Below, piece by piece: positions 1 to 9,849 of a stretch of 64,000 bases of DNA; the stretch's first letter is position 1; every line of letters starts with the position of its first letter. The position numbers and the translations under genes were made by a program. The DNA is from Limnochorda sp. LNt. Lineage in GTDB: Bacteria > Bacillota > Limnochordia > Limnochordales > Geochordaceae. Location of the stretch: NCBI RefSeq assembly GCF_035593265.1, contig NZ_CP141614.1:1860001-1924000 (forward strand). The letters run 5' to 3'. The notes below the pieces were generated by a model. The model was not told the DNA's origin. It ran no database searches and saw nothing but the letters and a program-made list of their open reading frames with translations.

Positions 1-593
<593 letters not shown>

Positions 594-597
594 CGGC

Positions 598-969
598 TCA
601 TGTCCCATGGTCATCGCTCTCACCCCCATGCCGTTGCACCAACCGCACGTGTCGGGCGTACTGCCTGGCGATCTCGTCGATGCCCAGCACCGCCGTCTCC
701 AGGACGGCCTGGGCCCGTCCCCACGCCTCGGGCGTCTGGACGGCCGCCCCCCCGCCCGTCTCCAGCCGGAGCTCCAGGTATCCGTCGCCCGCCTGCAGAC
801 GGGCCGGCAGGCCCAGGTGCCGGATGATGCCCAGGACGGCCGCCTGCAGGATGGCCGACGCCCCCGCACAGACGACGTCCTGCCCGTGCCGGGCCCATCC
901 GGCGTGACCCCGGGCCCGCAGGCCCACGATCTCGCCGCCCTCGCCCCGAAAGACCTCGACCACCAGCAT
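598..969 (-). CDS. prp: Ribosomal-processing cysteine protease Prp (YsxB family)
   Basis: 123 residues. The family signature is present: GHAGWA with His22 and [11 protein letters not shown] with Cys34, the same positions as the catalytic His/Cys pair of staphylococcal Prp. The family removes the N-terminal extension of L27. The gene lies between rplU (13 nt away) and rpmA (4 nt away), its standard position in Bacillota. The ATG at 969 is chosen because the family begins close before the MLVVEVFR-like first strand. Confidence 0.93.
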   Translation of the reverse strand: MLVVEVFRGEGGEIVGLRARGHAGWARHGQDVVCAGASAILQAAVLGIIRHLGLPARLQAGDGYLELRLETGGGAAVQTPEAWGRAQAVLETAVLGIDEIARQYARHVRLVQRHGGESDDHGT

Positions 970-982
970 CCGGTCGAGTCGG

Positions 983-1306
983 CTACCCCGCCACCTCGAG
1001 GCGCTCGATGGCCAGCCGGGTGTAGGGCTGGCGATGGCCGTAGCGCCGCCGGTAGTTGACCTTGGGCTTGTACTTGAAGACCAGCACCTTGCGATCGCGC
1101 CCGTGCTCCAGCACCCGGGCCACCGCCTTCGCACCGGCGACCAGCGGCTCGCCCACCAGCAGCCGGTCCGCGTCGCGCACCATCAGCACCCGGTCCAGCG
1201 TCAGCTCCTGACCGACCGGCGCATCCAGGCGCTCCACCGTGATGACGTCGCCGGGGGCGACCCGGTACTGGCGCCCTCCCACGTCGACGATGGCGTACTC
1301 GGCCAC
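983..1306 (-). CDS. rplU: 50S ribosomal protein L21
   Basis: 107 residues, full length for L21: [15 protein letters not shown] at the N-terminus and [20 protein letters not shown], the conserved basic loop, near the C-terminus. It starts with GTG at 1306; AAGGGTGA lies about 8 nt upstream as a ribosome binding site. An overlapping ATG frame (from 1321) does not encode L21. First gene of rplU-prp-rpmA-obg, with its own promoter about 40 nt upstream. Confidence 0.96.
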   Translation of the reverse strand: MAEYAIVDVGGRQYRVAPGDVITVERLDAPVGQELTLDRVLMVRDADRLLVGEPLVAGAKAVARVLEHGRDRKVLVFKYKPKVNYRRRYGHRQPYTRLAIERLEVAG

Positions 1307-1345
1307 GCTCCATCACCCTTCTACTCCTGACACCGCACGAGTGGC

Positions 1346-1374
1346 ATTGTAGCATCCAAGTCCGACCCCGTCAA
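1346..1374 (-). promoter_or_regulatory. Sigma-A type promoter for rplU-prp-rpmA-obg
   Basis: On the minus strand TTGACG (1369-1374), a 17-bp spacer and TACAAT (1346-1351). Predicted transcription start near 1339, giving a 5' leader of about 33 nt before the rplU GTG. No L21 leader structure was recognised in so short a leader. Confidence 0.75.
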
Positions 1375-1452
1375 AGCCCGTGCCGACGCCCATTTACCGG
1401 GCTCCCTCCACCGGCCGACGGCCGGCGAGGACGGGGCCGGCTCCCGACACCC

Positions 1453-3165
1453 TCAGGTCGCCGAGACGACCCGACCCTTGGCGTAGGTGCGAAAGACCTT
1501 GGTGATCTCGACCCGCAGGCGCTGGCCGACGTGGGGGCCGCCCCCCTCGATGTCGACGACGTACCCCTCGAGCCGCGCGATGCCGTCGCGCGGGTTGGAG
1601 ACGTGGGGCTCCTCCACCTCCAGGTCCACCACCTGGCCCTCCTTGACGGGCAGCGCCATCTGCTCCACCTCGCGCCGGCTGCCGACGGTGACGACCCGCA
1701 TCTCCTCGATGTGGACGTCGTCGCTGCCCCGCACGTAGATGATCTTGCCGGTCTCCGACTCGAGACGTCGCAGGTTGGCCCCGCCGACCCCGATCACCTG
1801 GGCGGCCACCGACGGATGGGTGGCGACCAGCATCGCCTCCGCATCGGAGCTGCGAGCCAGCCGCCGGATCTCCCGCTCGATCTTGTGGGCAGTGGTGGCC
1901 TCCGAGAGGACCCGCCCGCTCCCCTGGCAATAGGGGCAGGGCTTCTGCAACACCGCGTAGAGGTCCTCTCGTACCTTCTTGCGGGTCATCTCCACCAGGC
2001 CCAACCGGGTGAAGCCCAGGACGTGGGTGCGGGTGCGATCCCTGGCCAGCTCGGCGATGAGCCGGGCCAGCACCTGGTCGCGATCCTCCTTGCGGTCCAT
2101 GTCGATGAAGTCCACCAGGATGATGCCGCCCAGGTCCCGCAGACGGATCTGGCGGGCGATCTCGACGGCCGCCTCCAGATTGGTGCGCAGCACCGTGTCG
2201 GCCAGGCTCGTGGTGCCGATGTAGCGGCCCGTGTTGACGTCGATGGAGGTGAAGGCCTCCGTGCGGTCGATGACCAGGTAGCCCCCGCAGCCGAGCCAGA
2301 CCCTCCGATCCAGGGCGCGCTCCAGCTCCGCCTCGACGCCGTGGGCCTCGAAGAGGGGGCGCTCGCCCTGGTACAGCTCCACCCGGGACCGAATGGAGGG
2401 CCCCACCAGCGACTCGGCCAGCTCCAGCACCTTCTGGTACTCGGCCCGGGCATCGATGACCACGCGGGCCAGATCCTCGTTGAAGACGTCGCGCACCAAC
2501 CGGTAGATCAGGTCATGGTCCCGGTAGAGCAGGGCCGGCGCCGAGGCCCGCCGCGACTTCTGGACCACCCGATCCCAAACCTTCATCAAGAATCGCAGGT
2601 CGGCCTCCAGCTCGGCCTCCTCACGCCCCTCCGCCACCGTGCGCACGATGAGGCCCATGCCCTTGGGGCGGATGCGCCGCGCGATGGCCTTGAGCCGGTT
2701 GCGCTCGGCTTCGTCGGCGATGCGCCGGGAGATGCCGACGTACTCGGTCGACGGCGCCAGGACCAGGTAGCGCCCCGGCAGGGTCGGGTGCGTCACCACC
2801 CGAGCGCCCTTGGTGCCGATGGGGTCCTTGACCACCTGCACCAGCACCTCCTGGCCCTCGCGCAGCTTGCTCCGGCGGGGTCGGCGGGGCAGGACGTCGA
2901 CGGTCTCGGTCTCGCCGTCTTGCTCCCGAGCGTCGACGTAGAGGGGGGCATCGGCAAGGTAGAGAAAGGCGTTGCGTTCGAGCCCGATGTCGACGAAGGC
3001 AGCCTGCATGCCCGGCAGGACGTTTTCGACTCGGCCCTTGTAGATGTTGCCGGCCACGGACTGGTGCGCCTCACGCTCGATGTGGATCTCGACGAGGCGC
3101 CCGTCCTCCAGCATCACGGCGCGGGTCTCGCCGTGGCTAACGTTGATGAGGATCTCTCGTCTCAT
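1453..3165 (-). CDS. rng: Ribonuclease G/E family endoribonuclease
   Basis: 570 residues, the size of RNase G rather than RNase E. It has the N-terminal INVSHGETRAVMLEDGRL strand and an S1-like domain (GNIYKGRVENVLPGMQAAFVDIG). The DNase-I-like catalytic domain contains IDVNTGRYIG and LVDFIDMD (metal-binding Asp), and the CPYCQGSG zinc-link motif follows at about residue 405. The last 70 residues look like a TRAM/S1-type RNA-binding extension. It processes rRNA precursors and mRNA. It follows the M50 gene on the minus strand, as in the spoIVFB-rplU neighbourhood of Bacillota. Confidence 0.93.
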   Translation of the reverse strand: MRREILINVSHGETRAVMLEDGRLVEIHIEREAHQSVAGNIYKGRVENVLPGMQAAFVDIGLERNAFLYLADAPLYVDAREQDGETETVDVLPRRPRRSKLREGQEVLVQVVKDPIGTKGARVVTHPTLPGRYLVLAPSTEYVGISRRIADEAERNRLKAIARRIRPKGMGLIVRTVAEGREEAELEADLRFLMKVWDRVVQKSRRASAPALLYRDHDLIYRLVRDVFNEDLARVVIDARAEYQKVLELAESLVGPSIRSRVELYQGERPLFEAHGVEAELERALDRRVWLGCGGYLVIDRTEAFTSIDVNTGRYIGTTSLADTVLRTNLEAAVEIARQIRLRDLGGIILVDFIDMDRKEDRDQVLARLIAELARDRTRTHVLGFTRLGLVEMTRKKVREDLYAVLQKPCPYCQGSGRVLSEATTAHKIEREIRRLARSSDAEAMLVATHPSVAAQVIGVGGANLRRLESETGKIIYVRGSDDVHIEEMRVVTVGSRREVEQMALPVKEGQVVDLEVEEPHVSNPRDGIARLEGYVVDIEGGGPHVGQRLRVEITKVFRTYAKGRVVSAT

Positions 3166-3217
3166 CTCCCCCGTTCAACTCCCATCACCTTCCCCCGGAC
3201 CGTCCCACCGACGGCGC

Positions 3218-4189
3218 TCACACCTTTCGATGCGGCACCCTGGAAAGGGGTGTCGCGATGCCTCGCTCGATGAGAGCCTCCACCACCTCTCGCTCGCCCG
3301 TCAAGCCCACCATCCTCCCGCCCGGTCCGGTCAGCACCACCAGGTGCCACCGCCCCGGCAGCAAGCGCAGGGCCACCTCCTTGACGGGGGTCTGCTCGGG
3401 GGCCACGAGCACGCGGCCTTCGTGGATGGGCACCGCCCCCCCGGTCCCCGGCTCCAGGCGGCGGGCCAGGTGGCGGACCCAGGTGCCGGGGGCGCGTCGA
3501 CGCTCCATCCGTGCAGCATACAACAAGAAGAGCCCCATGACCACGGCGCTCGCCCCGCGCCCGGACAGGCCATAGGAGAGCAGGGCCGCCCCGGTCATCA
3601 CCGCACCGGCCAGCTCGCCCAGGCGCCCCACCAGGCCCGTGGCCTGGCGAAATCCGAGCCGTCGTGCCAGCGCGGCCCGCACCAGCCGACCCCCGTCGAG
3701 AGGGAAGACCGGCAGGAGATTGAAGAGACCCAGCCCCAGGTGGTCTCCCGCCCACCGGCGGAGCCACGCGACGCCAGCCTCGACCACCGGCCGAGCTCCG
3801 CCCGGGGCCGCCCCCGCCGTCTCCACCACCCAGGCGCCTGCCAGCAGTATCGCCCCGAGCGCGAGGCTGGCCAGGGGGCCTCCCAGCGCGACCCGGCTCT
3901 CCACCGCCGGCTCCGCCAGCTCGGCCTCGTCCAGGTAGGCCACGCCCCCGAAGGGCATCAGCACCACGTCCCGGATGGGGATGCCCCGGAGCCGTGCCGC
4001 GACCACGTGGCCCGCCTCATGGAGCAGGACGGCGGCAAACAGCATGGTGGCACGACCACCCTGGCCGATGGCCACCATCAGCCCCATCAGGGCCACGAAG
4101 CCCGGATGGACCCGCAGACGCAGACCCAGAGGGCGCAAGGGGCAGCCCCACCCCCGGCCGTCGGCGACGAGTTGGCGGCCTCGTCCCAT
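3218..4189 (-). CDS. Site-2-type M50 membrane metalloprotease, SpoIVFB-like
   Basis: 323 residues. The zinc site is clear: HEAGH at about residues 57-61, and FNLLPVFPLDGGRLV (third ligand Asp) about 110 residues later. Several hydrophobic segments flank these motifs. The C-terminal 60 residues resemble a CBS-like domain, as in SpoIVFB/Rip1-type proteases. Its place between rodA and rng matches spoIVFB in sporulating Bacillota, where the protease cleaves pro-sigma-K. Whether this organism sporulates cannot be told here, so the substrate is unknown. Confidence 0.85.
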   Translation of the reverse strand: MGRGRQLVADGRGWGCPLRPLGLRLRVHPGFVALMGLMVAIGQGGRATMLFAAVLLHEAGHVVAARLRGIPIRDVVLMPFGGVAYLDEAELAEPAVESRVALGGPLASLALGAILLAGAWVVETAGAAPGGARPVVEAGVAWLRRWAGDHLGLGLFNLLPVFPLDGGRLVRAALARRLGFRQATGLVGRLGELAGAVMTGAALLSYGLSGRGASAVVMGLFLLYAARMERRRAPGTWVRHLARRLEPGTGGAVPIHEGRVLVAPEQTPVKEVALRLLPGRWHLVVLTGPGGRMVGLTGEREVVEALIERGIATPLSRVPHRKV

Positions 4190-4231
4190 GTCTATGAGCC
4201 GACGGCCCGCCTCTGACGGCCACGCCGGTCG

Positions 4232-5401
4232 CTACCAGCCGAGCCGCCGCGCCCCGACGCCGGCCGCGAGGCCCAGCGCCGTCAGGATCGCGAGGAGGTG
4301 GGAGCCACCGTAGCTGAGCAGCGGGAGCGGGATGCCCATGACCGGTGCCAGGCCCATGGTCATGCCGATGTTGAAGACGACGTGGAAGCCGACGGTGACC
4401 GCCACGCCCGACGCCAACAGCGCCCCACCCCGGTCCCGGGCCCCGCCCGCGACGGCCATGCACCGCCGCAACAGCAGCCCGTAGGCGGCCAGGGTCGCCG
4501 CCGCGCCGAAGAAGCCCAGCTCCTCGCCCAGCGTGGCGAAGATGAAGTCGGTGTGGCGGGCCGGGACGAAGGCCAGCTGGGTCTGGGGCCCCTGGAAGAG
4601 CCCCTGGCCGAAGAGCCGCCCCGAGCCGATGGCGATGAGGGATTGCGTGACGTTCCACCCGGCGCCCTGCCGGTTGCCCTCGGGGTCCAGGAAGACGGCC
4701 AGGCGCTGGATCTGATGGGGCTTGAGCACGTCGACCCAACCGTACCAACTGGCCATCACCGCCAGGACCACCGCGGCCACCGCCAGTGCCGTCATCGCGG
4801 CCAGCATGCGGGAGGGCACCTGCGCCGCGTACAGCATCCCCAGCAAGATGATGCCAAACACCACCGCCGTGCCCAGGTCCGGCTGGAGCAGCACCAGGCC
4901 CGCCACCGCCCCCGTCATGGCCAGGGGCACGACGAGATCCCGCCAGGTCTCGGGCGCCCGGCGATCACCCAGGTAGCGGGCCAGGGCGACGACCAGGGCC
5001 ACCTTGGCCAGCTCAGCGGGCTGCAGCGACAGAGGGCCGAAGACGAGCCACCCCTGGGTGCCCGCCACCCGTCGGCCCAGCAGCAACACGGACACCAGCA
5101 GCAGCACCGACAGGCCGTACAGCCCGTAGGCCATCCGCAGCACCCGCCGGTAGCCGTACAACAGCCCCCCCACCAGGCCCACCAGCCCCATGGCCAGGCT
5201 GACGGCCTGACGCCGCAGGTAGTAGGTCGGATCGCCCACCACCCACGAGCGCGTGGCGGAGTAGATCATCACCAGCCCCAGCAGGCTCAGCGCCACCGCC
5301 AGGCCGGCCAGCGTCCAGTCGCCGCTGGCCGCCAGTCGGCGGACGGGCCCGTGCCTGGCCCGATCTCCCATCGCCGTCACCGCCGCCGGAGCCGCCGGCA
5401 T
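4232..5401 (-). CDS. rodA: RodA, SEDS peptidoglycan glycosyltransferase
   Basis: 389 residues with about ten hydrophobic segments. SEDS signatures are LLQPDLGTAVVFG, HTDFIFATLGEELGFFG and GIPLPLLSYGGSHL. RodA polymerises lipid II during cell elongation together with the class B PBP2 encoded three genes upstream. The ATG at 5399-5401 overlaps the minE stop (ATGA), so translation is probably coupled. The open frame extends further upstream, but that part is a shadow of minE. Confidence 0.93.
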   Translation of the reverse strand: MPAAPAAVTAMGDRARHGPVRRLAASGDWTLAGLAVALSLLGLVMIYSATRSWVVGDPTYYLRRQAVSLAMGLVGLVGGLLYGYRRVLRMAYGLYGLSVLLLVSVLLLGRRVAGTQGWLVFGPLSLQPAELAKVALVVALARYLGDRRAPETWRDLVVPLAMTGAVAGLVLLQPDLGTAVVFGIILLGMLYAAQVPSRMLAAMTALAVAAVVLAVMASWYGWVDVLKPHQIQRLAVFLDPEGNRQGAGWNVTQSLIAIGSGRLFGQGLFQGPQTQLAFVPARHTDFIFATLGEELGFFGAAATLAAYGLLLRRCMAVAGGARDRGGALLASGVAVTVGFHVVFNIGMTMGLAPVMGIPLPLLSYGGSHLLAILTALGLAAGVGARRLGW

Positions 5402-5688
5402 CAGCGCCGGCTCCGCACCGCCTCCCGCGGGCCCCGGATGGGCACGTTGGCCACCAGCACCACCGGCGCGCCGGTCCCCCGCGCCTCGCCGGTCAGCGAC
5501 ACCTCGATCCCGTCCTCGACGACGTCCACGTAACGGGAGATGACGGCCAAGAGCTCGTCCTTGAGCGTATCGATGAGCCCGGGCGGCAGCTTGGCCCGGT
5601 CGTACTTGAGCACCAGCTGCAGACGCTGGGCGGCGACGTCCGCGCTCTTGCCGCCACGGGTCCCCATCACCTTCGACAGCCACGACAT
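5401..5688 (-). CDS. minE: Cell division topological specificity factor MinE
   Basis: 95 residues: an N-terminal segment, then SADVAAQRLQLVLKYDRAKL, typical of the MinD-binding helix/strand, then DTLKDELLAVISRYVDV from the dimerisation domain. MinE stimulates MinD ATPase activity and drives pole-to-pole oscillation. It lies 45 nt downstream of minD and overlaps rodA by one base. A MinE-based rather than DivIVA-based system fits the clostridial/high-GC Bacillota branch. Confidence 0.92.
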   Translation of the reverse strand: MSWLSKVMGTRGGKSADVAAQRLQLVLKYDRAKLPPGLIDTLKDELLAVISRYVDVVEDGIEVSLTGEARGTGAPVVLVANVPIRGPREAVRSRR

Positions 5689-5733
5689 GGTCTGGTCGGC
5701 CCCCTGCTCCCTCCCCGTGCCCGACGGGGATCG

Positions 5734-6540
5734 TCACGACGCCGCACTCGAACCCCGCATCAGCCGCCGCAGCCGGGCCATCAGCCCGCCCTCCTCCAGC
5801 TCGAGGAACGGCACCTCGTGGCCTTCGAGCCGGCTGGCGATGTTGCGGAAGGCCTGGCCGGCCCGGGACCGCCCGTCCAGCACCGCCGGCTCGCCGCGGT
5901 TGGTGGTGACGATGATGGCCTCGTCATCGGGCACGATGCCCACCAGGGGGATGGCCAGGATCTCCATCACATCCCCCACCTCCATCATGTCGCCCCGACG
6001 CACCATACGAGGCCGGATCCGGTTGATGATCAGCCGGGGCTCGTAGATCTCCTTGCTCTCCAACAGCCCGATGACGCGGTCGGCGTCCCGCACGGCGGCC
6101 ACCTCGGGCGTCGTGACGATGAGCGCCTCGCTGGCCCCCGCCACCGCGGTGTGGAAGCCGTGGTCGATGCCCGCCGGCGAGTCGACCAGCACGTAGTCGA
6201 ACTCCTCCTGGAGCTGGGCCACCAGATCCCGCATCTGCTCCGGGGTCACCGCGTCCTTGCCCCGGGTCTGCGCGGCCGGCAGCAGGGCCAGATTGTCCAC
6301 CCGCTTGTCGCGGATGAGGGCCGCCTTGAGCTTGCAGTTGCCCTCCACGACGTCGACCAGGTCGTAGACGATGCGATTCTCCAGGCCCAGCACCACGTCG
6401 AGGTTGCGCAGCCCGATGTCCGCGTCCACCACCACCACCCGCCGCCCCTCCTGGGCCAGTGCCACGCCCAGGTTGGCAGTGGTCGTGGTCTTGCCCACGC
6501 CGCCCTTGCCGCTGGTGATTACGATGACGCGCCCCGCCAT
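5734..6540 (-). CDS. minD: Septum site-determining ATPase MinD
   Basis: 268 residues. The deviant Walker A is SGKGGVGKTTTTANLG at residues 10-25; DADIGLRNLDVVLGLENR and VLVDSPAGI follow. The C-terminus GGLMARLRRLMRG is the membrane-targeting amphipathic helix. MinD recruits MinC to the membrane and is the partner of MinE. The minC stop lies inside the minD start (22-nt overlap), indicating coupled translation. Confidence 0.95.
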   Translation of the reverse strand: MAGRVIVITSGKGGVGKTTTTANLGVALAQEGRRVVVVDADIGLRNLDVVLGLENRIVYDLVDVVEGNCKLKAALIRDKRVDNLALLPAAQTRGKDAVTPEQMRDLVAQLQEEFDYVLVDSPAGIDHGFHTAVAGASEALIVTTPEVAAVRDADRVIGLLESKEIYEPRLIINRIRPRMVRRGDMMEVGDVMEILAIPLVGIVPDDEAIIVTTNRGEPAVLDGRSRAGQAFRNIASRLEGHEVPFLELEEGGLMARLRRLMRGSSAAS

Positions 6541-7370
6541 GCCGATGTGCCCTCCTCGAGTATCCCTGCCAGTGGCTCCACTTGGACCATGCCGTCTCGG
6601 ATCCGCGCCACCTCGGGCCCGCGCTCGGCCAGCGGCTCGTCCGGCGCCCGCGCCACCCGGTGCGCGATGCGGAGCTGCAGCGGCTGGAGCTGGAGGGCGA
6701 CGACCTCCGCGCTCTCCTCGCCGCGGGCACCGGCGTGGGCCACCCCTCGCAGGGAGCCCATCACCACGATGTCGCCGCTGGCCACCACCTCCGCGCCGGG
6801 GTTGACGTCGCCCACCACGACCACGTGCCCGTCGTAGGCGACGCGGTGTCCCGAGCGCAGGGTCCGCCGCACGAGCAGCGTGCGATCCGCAGGGACGGCC
6901 GGCCCTCCCCTGGCCCTGCCCGCGAGCGCGCCGATGGCCCGTGCCAGCTCCGCGGTCAGGCGGGCGCTGCCCACCACCGCCCGCACGCCACCGTCCGTCT
7001 CTCGCCGGCTCCGGCGCGAGCCGTCGGGGCCGCCCTCTGGCGGCGCATCGGGATCCGTGGGGCTGTCGGCGACCCGCAGTCCGCACTCCCGCAGGGTGCG
7101 CAGCAAGAGGCTCCACTCGGCCCAGGTGGCCTGGCGCTGGCCTGCCTCCAGGGTGGCGGTCGCCCCGGCGAAGAAGCGTCGAGCCGGCCAGAGCTTGCGT
7201 CGCAATGCGGCCACCAGCTCCTCCAGGCTGGCGGTCTCGTCGAGCACGATGCGCAACCCTCGCCGGGTCCCCTTCAGGACGACCCCGTCGGAGCGGCCCG
7301 GCCCGGCCTTGCCCGTTGCCTGTGACACCGGCGTGGGCCTACCTCCCTGCCACGGCTCCGCGAAGCCCAT
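6519..7370 (-). CDS. minC: Septum site-determining protein MinC
   Basis: 283 residues. The C-terminal beta-helix domain is clear: RTLRSGHRVAYDGHVVVVGD, VNPGAEVVASGDIVVMGSLR and GVAHAG. The N-terminal domain (GLRIVLDETASLEELVAALR) matches the FtsZ-inhibiting domain. The ATG at 7370 has GAGGTG 8 nt upstream and follows the PBP2 stop by 11 nt. A GTG at 7328 (VSQATGK) is an alternative that removes 14 residues of unconserved leader. Confidence 0.88.
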   Translation of the reverse strand: MGFAEPWQGGRPTPVSQATGKAGPGRSDGVVLKGTRRGLRIVLDETASLEELVAALRRKLWPARRFFAGATATLEAGQRQATWAEWSLLLRTLRECGLRVADSPTDPDAPPEGGPDGSRRSRRETDGGVRAVVGSARLTAELARAIGALAGRARGGPAVPADRTLLVRRTLRSGHRVAYDGHVVVVGDVNPGAEVVASGDIVVMGSLRGVAHAGARGEESAEVVALQLQPLQLRIAHRVARAPDEPLAERGPEVARIRDGMVQVEPLAGILEEGTSAWRGASS

Positions 7371-7381
7371 GTTCTGGCACC

Positions 7382-9298
7382 TCAGGACCTTTCCTGCCCG
7401 ACGGGGCGCAGCTCGAAGTAGGCCCGAAGGATGTCGCTGGCGATGGGGGCCGCCACGCTGGCGCCACCCCCGCCGTTCTCCACCACCACCACCACGACCA
7501 CCTGCGGATCGTCGATGGGGGCCACCGCCGCGAACCACGCATGGGACTGCTCGCCCGCCTGCACCTGGGCGGTACCCGTCTTGCCGCCGACCCGCACGGG
7601 CACCTGGTCGAATCGTCCCCGGGCCGTACCATGGCGCCCGTTGACGACCGCCTCCAGGCCCTCCCGCACCAGCCGCCAGGTGCGGGCCGAGGCGGGCACC
7701 TGCAGGAGCACCGTGGGGCGGTTCTCCCAGACCACCGTGCCGTCGGGGCTCGTCACCCTCGCCACCAGGTGCGGGCGGTAGACCACGCCGTCGTTGGCCA
7801 CGGCGGCGTAGCTGAGTGCCACCTGCAAGGGCGTCACCGTCAAGAACCCCTGCCCGATGGCCATGTCCATGGTCTCGGCCTCGTACCAGCGCTGGTCCCA
7901 GGCCGGCCGATCGCGAAACTGCTGGCGCTTCCACTGCCGGTCCGGCACCAGGCCCGGGCGATCCCCGGGGTCCAGGTCGATGCCGGCGCTCTGCCCGAAG
8001 CCGAACCGCCGCGCCCAGGTGGCCAACCGGTCGACCCCCACCCGCAGCCCCAGCTCCCAGAAGAAGTCGTTGGACGACCACTCGAAGCCTCCCACCAGGT
8101 CGATGAGCCCGGGCGGGGCGATGCCGACCCGCACCATCCAGTCCTGCTTGCCATACGGCGCCACCCCGTCGACGAAGAACCGCTCCCCCGGGGCGAAGGC
8201 CCGCTCCTCCAGGGCCGCGACCGCCGTCACCAGCTTGAAGACGGAGCCGGGCTGGTAGGTGCCCGCGGTGGCGCGGTTGAGGAAGGGAGCAGCCGGATCC
8301 CGCTCCAGCAGCGCGAAGTAGGCTTGCCGATCCGGCGCCCACGGCAGCAGCTTCTCCGGATCGAAGCCGGGAAAGCTGGCCATGGCCAGGATCTCGCCGG
8401 TCGCCGGCGCCAGCACCACCGCGGCGCCGGCCTGCACGGGGCGGGCGGACCGCACCTGCGGGTCGGTGGAGCTCTGTCGGTTGCGCTCGGCTCGCTGGAT
8501 GCCCAGGACCAGCGCCTCCTCCGTGCGCCGCTGCAACTCAAGGTCCAGGGTCAGGTGCAGGTCCAGTCCCGGGGTCGGCGGCTCCTCCGAGACCAGGCGG
8601 CGGAAGCGCCCCAGGGCGTCCACCTCGATCTCCCGGTAGCCCCGGCTGCCCCGCAGGTAGCGCTCGTAATAGCGTTCGATGCCCGCGGCGCCGATCAGGT
8701 CGGTGCCCTGGTAGCCCTCGTCGGAGAGCCGCCGCAGCTCCTCGGCGGTGATGGGGGCGATGCGCCCCAGGACGTGAGCGGCCAGCGCCCCCTCGGGGTA
8801 CTGCCGGACGGGCTCCTCCTCGACGAAGATGCCGGGCAACTGGCTACGGTGCTCCTGCACGGCCACCATCTGCGGCAGGGTCATGTCGCGCAGCAGGCGC
8901 ACCGGCTCGAAGCTGTAGCGGCGGGTGGCCTGGCTCCAGCGCTCCGCCAGCTCGGCCTGCGGGATGTCGAGGATGGCTGACAGCCTGGCCAGGAGATCCT
9001 CGACGGGCCCGTCGACGGCCTCGGGCAGGACCGACAGGGTGAAGGAGAGCCGGTTGCGGGCCAGCTCCTCGCCTTGCCGGTCGTAGATGCGGCCCCGGGG
9101 CGCGCTGACCGGTACCACGCGGATGTGGTTGCGGTCGGCCATCGCCACGAAGCGGGCGCCGTCCATGATCTGGACCTGCCAGAGTCGGGCCGCGAGGAGC
9201 ACCAGCGCCACGGCCATCACCGCGCTCAGCCGCACCAGACGCGGCTGCAGCTCCTCGGGGCGCCGGCCGTCCACCGGCGACGGGTACCGACGCATCAT
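7382..9298 (-). CDS. mrdA: Penicillin-binding protein 2, class B transpeptidase of elongation
   Basis: 638 residues: one N-terminal membrane segment (about 25-47), the PBP dimerisation domain (APRGRIYDRQGEELA) and a transpeptidase domain. The catalytic motifs are GTYQPGSVFK (SxxK serine), WSSND (SxN) and VGGKTGTAQ (KTG). It cross-links peptidoglycan at the lateral wall with RodA and the Mre proteins. The start ATG at 9298 overlaps the mreD stop. Confidence 0.93.
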   Translation of the reverse strand: MMRRYPSPVDGRRPEELQPRLVRLSAVMAVALVLLAARLWQVQIMDGARFVAMADRNHIRVVPVSAPRGRIYDRQGEELARNRLSFTLSVLPEAVDGPVEDLLARLSAILDIPQAELAERWSQATRRYSFEPVRLLRDMTLPQMVAVQEHRSQLPGIFVEEEPVRQYPEGALAAHVLGRIAPITAEELRRLSDEGYQGTDLIGAAGIERYYERYLRGSRGYREIEVDALGRFRRLVSEEPPTPGLDLHLTLDLELQRRTEEALVLGIQRAERNRQSSTDPQVRSARPVQAGAAVVLAPATGEILAMASFPGFDPEKLLPWAPDRQAYFALLERDPAAPFLNRATAGTYQPGSVFKLVTAVAALEERAFAPGERFFVDGVAPYGKQDWMVRVGIAPPGLIDLVGGFEWSSNDFFWELGLRVGVDRLATWARRFGFGQSAGIDLDPGDRPGLVPDRQWKRQQFRDRPAWDQRWYEAETMDMAIGQGFLTVTPLQVALSYAAVANDGVVYRPHLVARVTSPDGTVVWENRPTVLLQVPASARTWRLVREGLEAVVNGRHGTARGRFDQVPVRVGGKTGTAQVQAGEQSHAWFAAVAPIDDPQVVVVVVVENGGGGASVAAPIASDILRAYFELRPVGQERS

Positions 9299-9849
9299 GC
9301 CCGCCACCGCCGCCCCAGCCCCTCGGCCGACTCCGTCAGACGGGCCCAGCTCACCGCCGTGTAGGCCACCGCGAAGAGGGCGCCCGTCAGCAGGACGAAG
9401 CCGATGGCCCGCGCCACCGTCACCCACGAGAGGGGCACCTCGACCCCGAAGGCCACCGCCCCCGCCCGCTGGGCCACCTCACAGGCCGCCGCCGCCAGCG
9501 CGGCGATGGCCACCGTCACCCCGAAGCGCTCCGACGGGGCCCGCGCGGCGAGGAAGTCGGCCAGCAGCACCGAGAGGCCCCGTGCGGCGCTGCCCATTCC
9601 GATGAGGACCCCGCTGGCCAGATCGCACAACAGCCCGCCACCCACCGCCACCCACAGTCCGACGCGCCGACTGCCCGCCGCTGTCAGTGCCAGCGCGACG
9701 GCCAGCACGGTGTCGGGCAGCACGCCGAAGGGCGCCACCACCGGCCAGACCAGGAGGTCGGCCAGCACGGCGCCGACCACCGCGCCCCCCACCACCCATC
9801 TCGACCGGGCGCCGGCCGGTGGCGCCACACCGGGGCCGCGTGCGCTCAT
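9295..9849 (-). CDS. mreD: Rod shape-determining membrane protein MreD
   Basis: 184 residues, almost entirely hydrophobic with five to six predicted membrane segments. Sequence similarity in MreD is low; the call rests on the MreD-like LLCDLASGVLIGMGSAARGL stretch, the size and the position between mreC and mrdA. It overlaps mreC and mrdA by 4 nt each (ATGA). A longer open frame upstream of 9849 is antisense or shadow sequence. Confidence 0.88.
   Translation of the reverse strand: MSARGPGVAPPAGARSRWVVGGAVVGAVLADLLVWPVVAPFGVLPDTVLAVALALTAAGSRRVGLWVAVGGGLLCDLASGVLIGMGSAARGLSVLLADFLAARAPSERFGVTVAIAALAAAACEVAQRAGAVAFGVEVPLSWVTVARAIGFVLLTGALFAVAYTAVSWARLTESAEGLGRRWRA

Noticed and set aside
1307-1452. 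Possible ribosomal L21 autoregulatory leader
   Set aside because: The predicted leader from the promoter at 1346-1374 is only about 33 nt, too short for the known structure.
1531-3273. A 580-codon plus-strand frame over rng
   Set aside because: Mirror of the RNase G coding sequence with no recognisable motif.
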